A DNA stretch of 64,000 bases from Lumnitzera littorea (Eukaryota > Streptophyta > Magnoliopsida > Myrtales > Combretaceae), in NCBI GenBank assembly GCA_024138015.1, contig JAMXBB010000003.1, forward strand, positions 14,736,148 to 14,800,147. Reading direction: 5' to 3'. Below are positions 60,000-64,000 of this stretch, piece by piece (position 1 is the first letter of the stretch; each line of letters starts with the position of its first letter). A model generated the notes under the pieces. The model ran no database searches and had not been told where the DNA came from. It saw nothing but the letters and a program-made list of their open reading frames with translations. Made by a program: the position numbers and the translations under genes.

Positions 60000-61370
60000 G
60001 TGTATTATGTTGTCAACTTATCGGAGAAGTATTATACTATGTTGGTTCAAGGTGTTATTAGAGACTTGAGTAGTAGTGCTCATGTTGGTCATGGTCAAAA
60101 TGATAATAATACCCTTGGGTCAGTTGATGATAAGCTCAATAAACTTGCTAATCTTGTTGAGAGTCTAGTTACTACGATGTAAGCAAACAGGCAACAACCA
60201 CAGGCTATGCCTTATCGTAACCTACTTAAGAATGTTCTCAATAGACAATATAGCCAAAGTGGCCAAGCTAATTGCCCAATTTGACTCCATTGAGCTAGAG
60301 AAGCTATAGACTGAGTTGTTAGATGAAGGCTAGAGTTAGAGGAGATAAAGTAGGATGTCGATGAGTAAGATGTAGAGGTTGACGAAGAGGAAGAAGAAGA
60401 GTTTGAGTATTACTAAGCACAAGAGCAAAGACACCGAGCTCCTTGAAGACTTGACAATATCAAGGTCCAAATTCCACCCTTCAATGGAAGTAGAGATGTA
60501 AGTGAATATTTAGAGTGGGAAGAGAAAGTTGATAAGGAATTTGATTGTTATGAATATACAAATGTAGCTAAGGTTCGACTTGCTACATTTGAATTTTTTG
60601 GATATGTTATAATGTGGTGAAAGAATCTAAATGCGGCTGGAGAGAGAGATGGGCAACGAGGTGTGAGAACTTGGGAAGAGATGAAGAGATTGTTAAGACG
60701 AAGATTCGTACTCAAGACTTATTGGTAAGATACATTTGCAAAGTTATAGGAACTTCGTTAGGGAAGCTAATCTGTTGATAACTATGTAAGAGAATTTCAT
60801 ATATTGATGATCCAAGCAGACGTGGATGAACTAGAGGCTCATATAGTGTCGAGGTTCATTTATAGACTCAAATATGAGATTTGTAACATTGTAGAAGTAT
60901 AGAGGTTCCATACACTAAAAGAGGCCATTAAAGTAGCATAAAAGGTTGAAAAGTAGAGAAGAAATGCTCTGAGCAGACTTAGATCAAGTTTTTCCTAAGC
61001 TCCTATTCGATACCGACCTACTTATGCCCTGTCGAGGAAACCATCCCCAATCGAGGAAAAACATGATCGACTTGACGATAGTTGGGTTGGCTAGAAGAGC
61101 CAAGCTTAGGATAGACCGGCCCTAAGGACATACAAGAAAGGACGAACCTCTTGATAGTTGATGAGTAAAGTGAAATGCTTTAAGTGCTTGGGTTTTAGAC
61201 ACATAGCTATTAAGTATCTAAACTGACGTGCCATGGTGATTTGAGGAGATATAGTGAATAGCACCAATAAGAGCAAGCCAAAGGAAGAGAAGAATGCTGG
61301 AAGAATTGAAGAAGAAGAGAAGACTTGTGTCTATGCCAATTGGGGAGAAGTGATGACACTGATGTCAAGA
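60000..61370 (+). pseudogene. Gypsy gag with zinc knuckle
   Basis: The N-terminal part has DKLNKLANLVESLV (60124-60165). The core (about 60450-60960) lies in one frame: IPPFNGSRDVSEYLEWEK, FDCYEYTNVAKVRL, TWEEMKRLLRRRFV, SVDNYVREFHILM, IVSRFIYRL and LKEAIKVA. The zinc knuckle is C-F-K-C-L-G-F-R-H-I-A-I-K-Y (about 61171-61212): the last Cys has become Tyr. About 16 in-frame stops, nearly all TAG/TAA/TGA at positions where the family has Gln, Arg or Trp. Confidence 0.85.
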
Positions 61371-61407
61371 TAAGTGCTGAGCTCTAAGGAAGACCAAAGG
61401 GAAATTT

Positions 61408-61698
61408 TGTTTCACACCAAGTGTACCATTAAAGGATAATTGTATACCATCATTGTGGATGGAGGGAGCTATAGCAACGTCATTGCATAGTCCTTTATGT
61501 AGAGGTGAAGATTACTTACCTCTAAGCTCCCCCAACCTTATAAGTTACATTGGCTTCATGAAAGGTGCTTTACATGTCACTGAACAAATATCCATGCCTT
61601 TTATTATCGGGAATGTGTACAGAAACGAAGTGGTATGTGATGTCGTCCCCATGGTTGCTTCACATCTATTACTTGGACAACCTTGGTTATTTGACTAA
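61408..61698 (+). pseudogene. Gypsy aspartic protease
   Basis: CTIKG, then TIIVDGGSYSNVIA (active-site DGG type usual in this group) at about 61444-61485, PQPYKLHWL, EVVCDVVPMVASHLLLGQPWLFD ending at 61698. Two stops fall between the active site and the C-terminal box, in addition to one just before it. The same frame runs on to KDGKKIMLQP downstream. Confidence 0.85.
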
Positions 61699-61959
61699 CA
61701 TGTTACTCATGACAGATATAAGAACATGTATGCCTTTGTCAAGGATGGAAAAAAGATCATGCTACAACCTATAACACTAATCTAAGTGAATGAGACCCAT
61801 AACCCGCTTACTTGAGCTAGCAAGAAAAAAGCTTTAGTGATGAGCTATTGAGAGCTTTAAGCTATAAGGCCGATGAGCCTAAGTTTTTATTTATCTGAAG
61901 ATTGTTAGAGATGAGAAATCTAGAAGATGTTCTTGATGAGATCCAAAGATTGATTGATG

Positions 61960-62720
61960 AATTTTCCGATCAGTTCCTTGAAGAGTTACCTAAAGGACTA
62001 TCCCCAGTGTAAGGCATAGAACACTGTATTGATCTCCAGCCAGACGTAGCCCTACCAAACTGACCTGCCTACAAAATAAGTCTTGAGCAGGCTGCCAAGC
62101 CAAAAAGGTAAGTGGATGAGTTGATAGAATGAAGATATGAGAGGGAGAGCATGATTCCTTGTGCTGTACCAACTCTGCTCATCCCAAAGAAGGATGGTTC
62201 ATGGTATATGTACATTGACAACCAAATTATTATCAAGTATAGATAACCAATACCGAGGCTCAATAACATGTTAGATGAGCTCATGGCGCTAAGATATTTT
62301 CGAAGATTAACTTACGAAGTGACTACCACCAAATTCGTATAAGGCTAGTGATGAATGGAAGACGACTTTTAAGATAAGGCATGGTTTCTATGAGTGGTTG
62401 GTTATGTCATTCGGACTCATAAATGCATTGAGCACATTTATGCGATTTATGAACCATGTAATGCATCCTTTGATCGGAAGATATGTGGTCGTGTACTTTA
62501 ACAACATATTAGTACATAATGTTGACCTTAACAACCATGTTCAACATTTTCGAGCTATTTTGGACATTTTATGAGTCGAGAAGTTGACTGGGAACTTGAG
62601 AACTTGATGAAGTGTATGTTTTATCAAAGTGAAGTTGTCTTTTTAAGATATGTAGTATCTAGAGACGGAATCTAAGCAGATAAAGAAAAAGTCCAAGCTA
62701 TCTTAGAATGACTGACATCA
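61960..62720 (+). pseudogene. Gypsy reverse transcriptase
   Basis: KGLSPV, GIEHCIDLQPDVALPN, then VPTLLIPKKDGSWYMYID (about 62166-62220), IIIKY and PIPRLNNMLDEL. A +1 shift near 62289 continues with KIFSKINLRSDYHQIRI, another shift returns to EWKTTFKIRHGFYEWLVMSFGL and VMHPLIGRYVVVYFNNILV (about 62460-62515). The catalytic YxDD is YFNN, both Asp lost through GAC to AAC. So at least two indels and the active site are gone. Confidence 0.88.
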
Positions 62721-62779
62721 AAGAACGTCACTTAAGTACGAAATTTTCATGGCCTTACTTCTTTTTATAGAAGATTCAT

Positions 62780-63290
62780 TAAGAACTTTAGTACTATTAC
62801 TACTCCATTAACTGAGCTTACCAAGAAAAATGATGGATTCCAATGGAATGACCAAGCTAAGCAGAGCTTCAGCAAAATCAAGGAAAAGCTCACTATTGCC
62901 TTTCTCTTGGCTTTACCAAAATTTGACAAGCCATTTGAATTGGAAAGCAATACATTAAGCATTGGCACAGTCCTAATGCAGGAACATTAACCAGTTGCTT
63001 ACCATAGTAAGAAGCTTAGTAATGTTGCATCGAATTATTTTGTATATGAGAAAGACTTATACTCTTTTTTTCGAGCTCTTATTGTTTGGTAACACCATTT
63101 GTTACCATGAGACTTTGTGATATATATAGACCATGAGTCCTTAAAGCATCTTGGAAGTTAGAACAAACTTTTGAAAAAGCAAGGAAAGTGGCTAGAATTT
63201 ATGAAAGGTTTTCCCTATGCGATCTGACACAAGAAGGGTAGTGCTAATGTGGTCGCAGATGTCTTGTCATATTGGTAAACCTTTTTGACC
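62780..63290 (+). pseudogene. Gypsy RNase H region
   Basis: FRRFIKNF-like start (about 62770), LTELTKKNDGFQWNDQAKQ, then KFDKPFELESNTLSIGTVLMQEH (about 62918-62988), where the family has E-x-D-A-S; the catalytic Asp is Asn. It ends in ANVVADVLS-like sequence before 63280. Confidence 0.75.
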
Positions 63291-63429
63291 ACCCTATAGA
63301 AGAAATTACTAGGATTTCCCTTATCACCAAACAGTATGCTCGTGACACATTTTGGTCATATTCTTAAGTAATGCAAAAAAGGAGTTATTATTGGAGGATA
63401 GTTCCTTAAGGATGGCTATCTGTTTAAGG

Positions 63430-63936
63430 AAAAAAGATTGTACATACTGAGCTATTCTACATGCGAGCTATTAGTGAGAGAAGCTCATATTGGTGGACTA
63501 TTTGGTCATTTTGGAGATACAACACAACCAATCTATTGGAAGAAAACTTTAATTAGCTTGGTTTAGCTAAGGATGTATATAAGATAGTTGGTAGTTGCGA
63601 AGTGTGTAAGAGGGCTAAAGAAAAGAGAGAACCATGTAGAAAGTATATGCCTTTACCCACACCAAACTCAACTTAGTTAACCTTAGAATGGACTTTGTCC
63701 TAGGGTTGCCCTAAACATCTAAAGGAAAAGATTCAATCTTTGTTGTTGTGAACTACATCAACAAAATGGCGCACTTCATCTCGTGTCATCGAACTAATGA
63801 TTCTTTATATATTGCTAATTTGTTTTTACAGGAAGTTGGCCTACCGCATGGAGTGTTGAAGACCATTGTCTTAGATTGGGACACAAAATTCTTAAGCTAT
63901 TTTTGGAAGACACTTTGGAGAAGACTTAGAACTTGA
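63430..63936 (+). pseudogene. Gypsy integrase, partial
   Basis: REAHIGGLFGHFG (about 63480-63516) and CEVCKRAKEKREP (about 63598-63636) are the remnants of the HHCC zinc domain. The catalytic core has NYINKMAHFISCHRTND, LPHGVLKTIVLDWDTKFLSYFWKTLW (63838-63925), with the second catalytic Asp region VLDWDTKF. The remainder lies beyond the window. Confidence 0.85.
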
Positions 63937-64000
63937 TAGGAATCTGCCCCTTGAACTGATCACACGTAGCCAAGTTAGAGAACTCCAAGGACTTAGTCGA

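Larger units (their letters stand above)
59697..64000 (+). mobile_element. Ty3/Gypsy retrotransposon, interior, running past the window end
   Basis: The primer-binding site TGGTATTAGAGTACAG (59697-59712) follows CTTCAC, which puts the 5' LTR end at about 59695. Then come gag, protease, RT, RNase H and integrase in the Gypsy order (integrase after RNase H). The whole interior is decayed by stops plus a few frameshifts in RT. The 3' LTR is outside the window. Confidence 0.9.

Overview
This is an AT-rich plant nuclear window, almost certainly from a eudicot. It has one clearly supported protein-coding gene in 64 kb: a ten-exon, + strand brassinosteroid-signalling kinase (BSK5/BSK6-type pseudokinase with a TPR tail) spanning 32223-40748. 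Splicing it by eye at GT/AG sites with continuous phase gives a complete 491-residue protein with an N-myristoylation start. Everything else I can support is transposable-element debris, tandem repeats or low-complexity DNA. No tRNA, rRNA, CRISPR array or prokaryotic feature was seen. All alignments were made by eye, so element ends without a target-site duplication (TSD) are approximate.

Left part (1-12.6 kb): CAC/ATC-rich low-complexity DNA, a 69-bp tandem duplication, a minus-strand LINE reverse-transcriptase remnant (about 6.06-6.89 kb), a four-unit 222-232-bp tandem array (8.5-9.4 kb) and plain AT-rich DNA.

The nest (12.66-25.5 kb): a minus-strand Ty3/Gypsy element (LTR about 24675-25522, primer-binding site, gag, protease, RT) is interrupted inside its protease gene by a 3.5-kb solo LTR (family A, 13379-22858). 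That LTR is interrupted by a 2.47-kb solo LTR (family B, 14799-20804), which in turn holds an inverted 3.53-kb family A solo LTR (16323-19854). Each insertion has recognisable 5-bp TSDs, and removing the whole nest rejoins the protease motif in frame. This layered record is the most striking structure in the window. A Mutator-like element with about 390-bp terminal inverted repeats and a 9-bp TSD lies at 26800-27872.

Gene region (31.9-41 kb): the BSK gene has GA/CT and CA microsatellites in its 5' flank, a CT tract next to one splice donor, a duplication in intron 6, and an old non-autonomous LTR element (about 35647-38131) that makes up most of intron 7.

Right part (42-64 kb): a hAT-like element, a second family B LTR (43183-about 45630), a probable related long LTR (about 45957-49620), a 12-unit degenerate minisatellite, a complete gag-only minus-strand LTR element with TSD (50979-54929), an ORF1-only LINE with an A tail (about 55060-56974), a CAC/GTG strand-switch block (58.2-58.9 kb) and a + strand Ty3/Gypsy element whose gag-PR-RT-RNase H-integrase remains run off the window end.

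The genes do not form a functional set. The BSK would act alone downstream of membrane receptor kinases. The rest records repeated retrotransposition, solo-LTR formation and decay, with many of the stop codons in the retroelement ORFs explainable by C-to-T or G-to-A changes.
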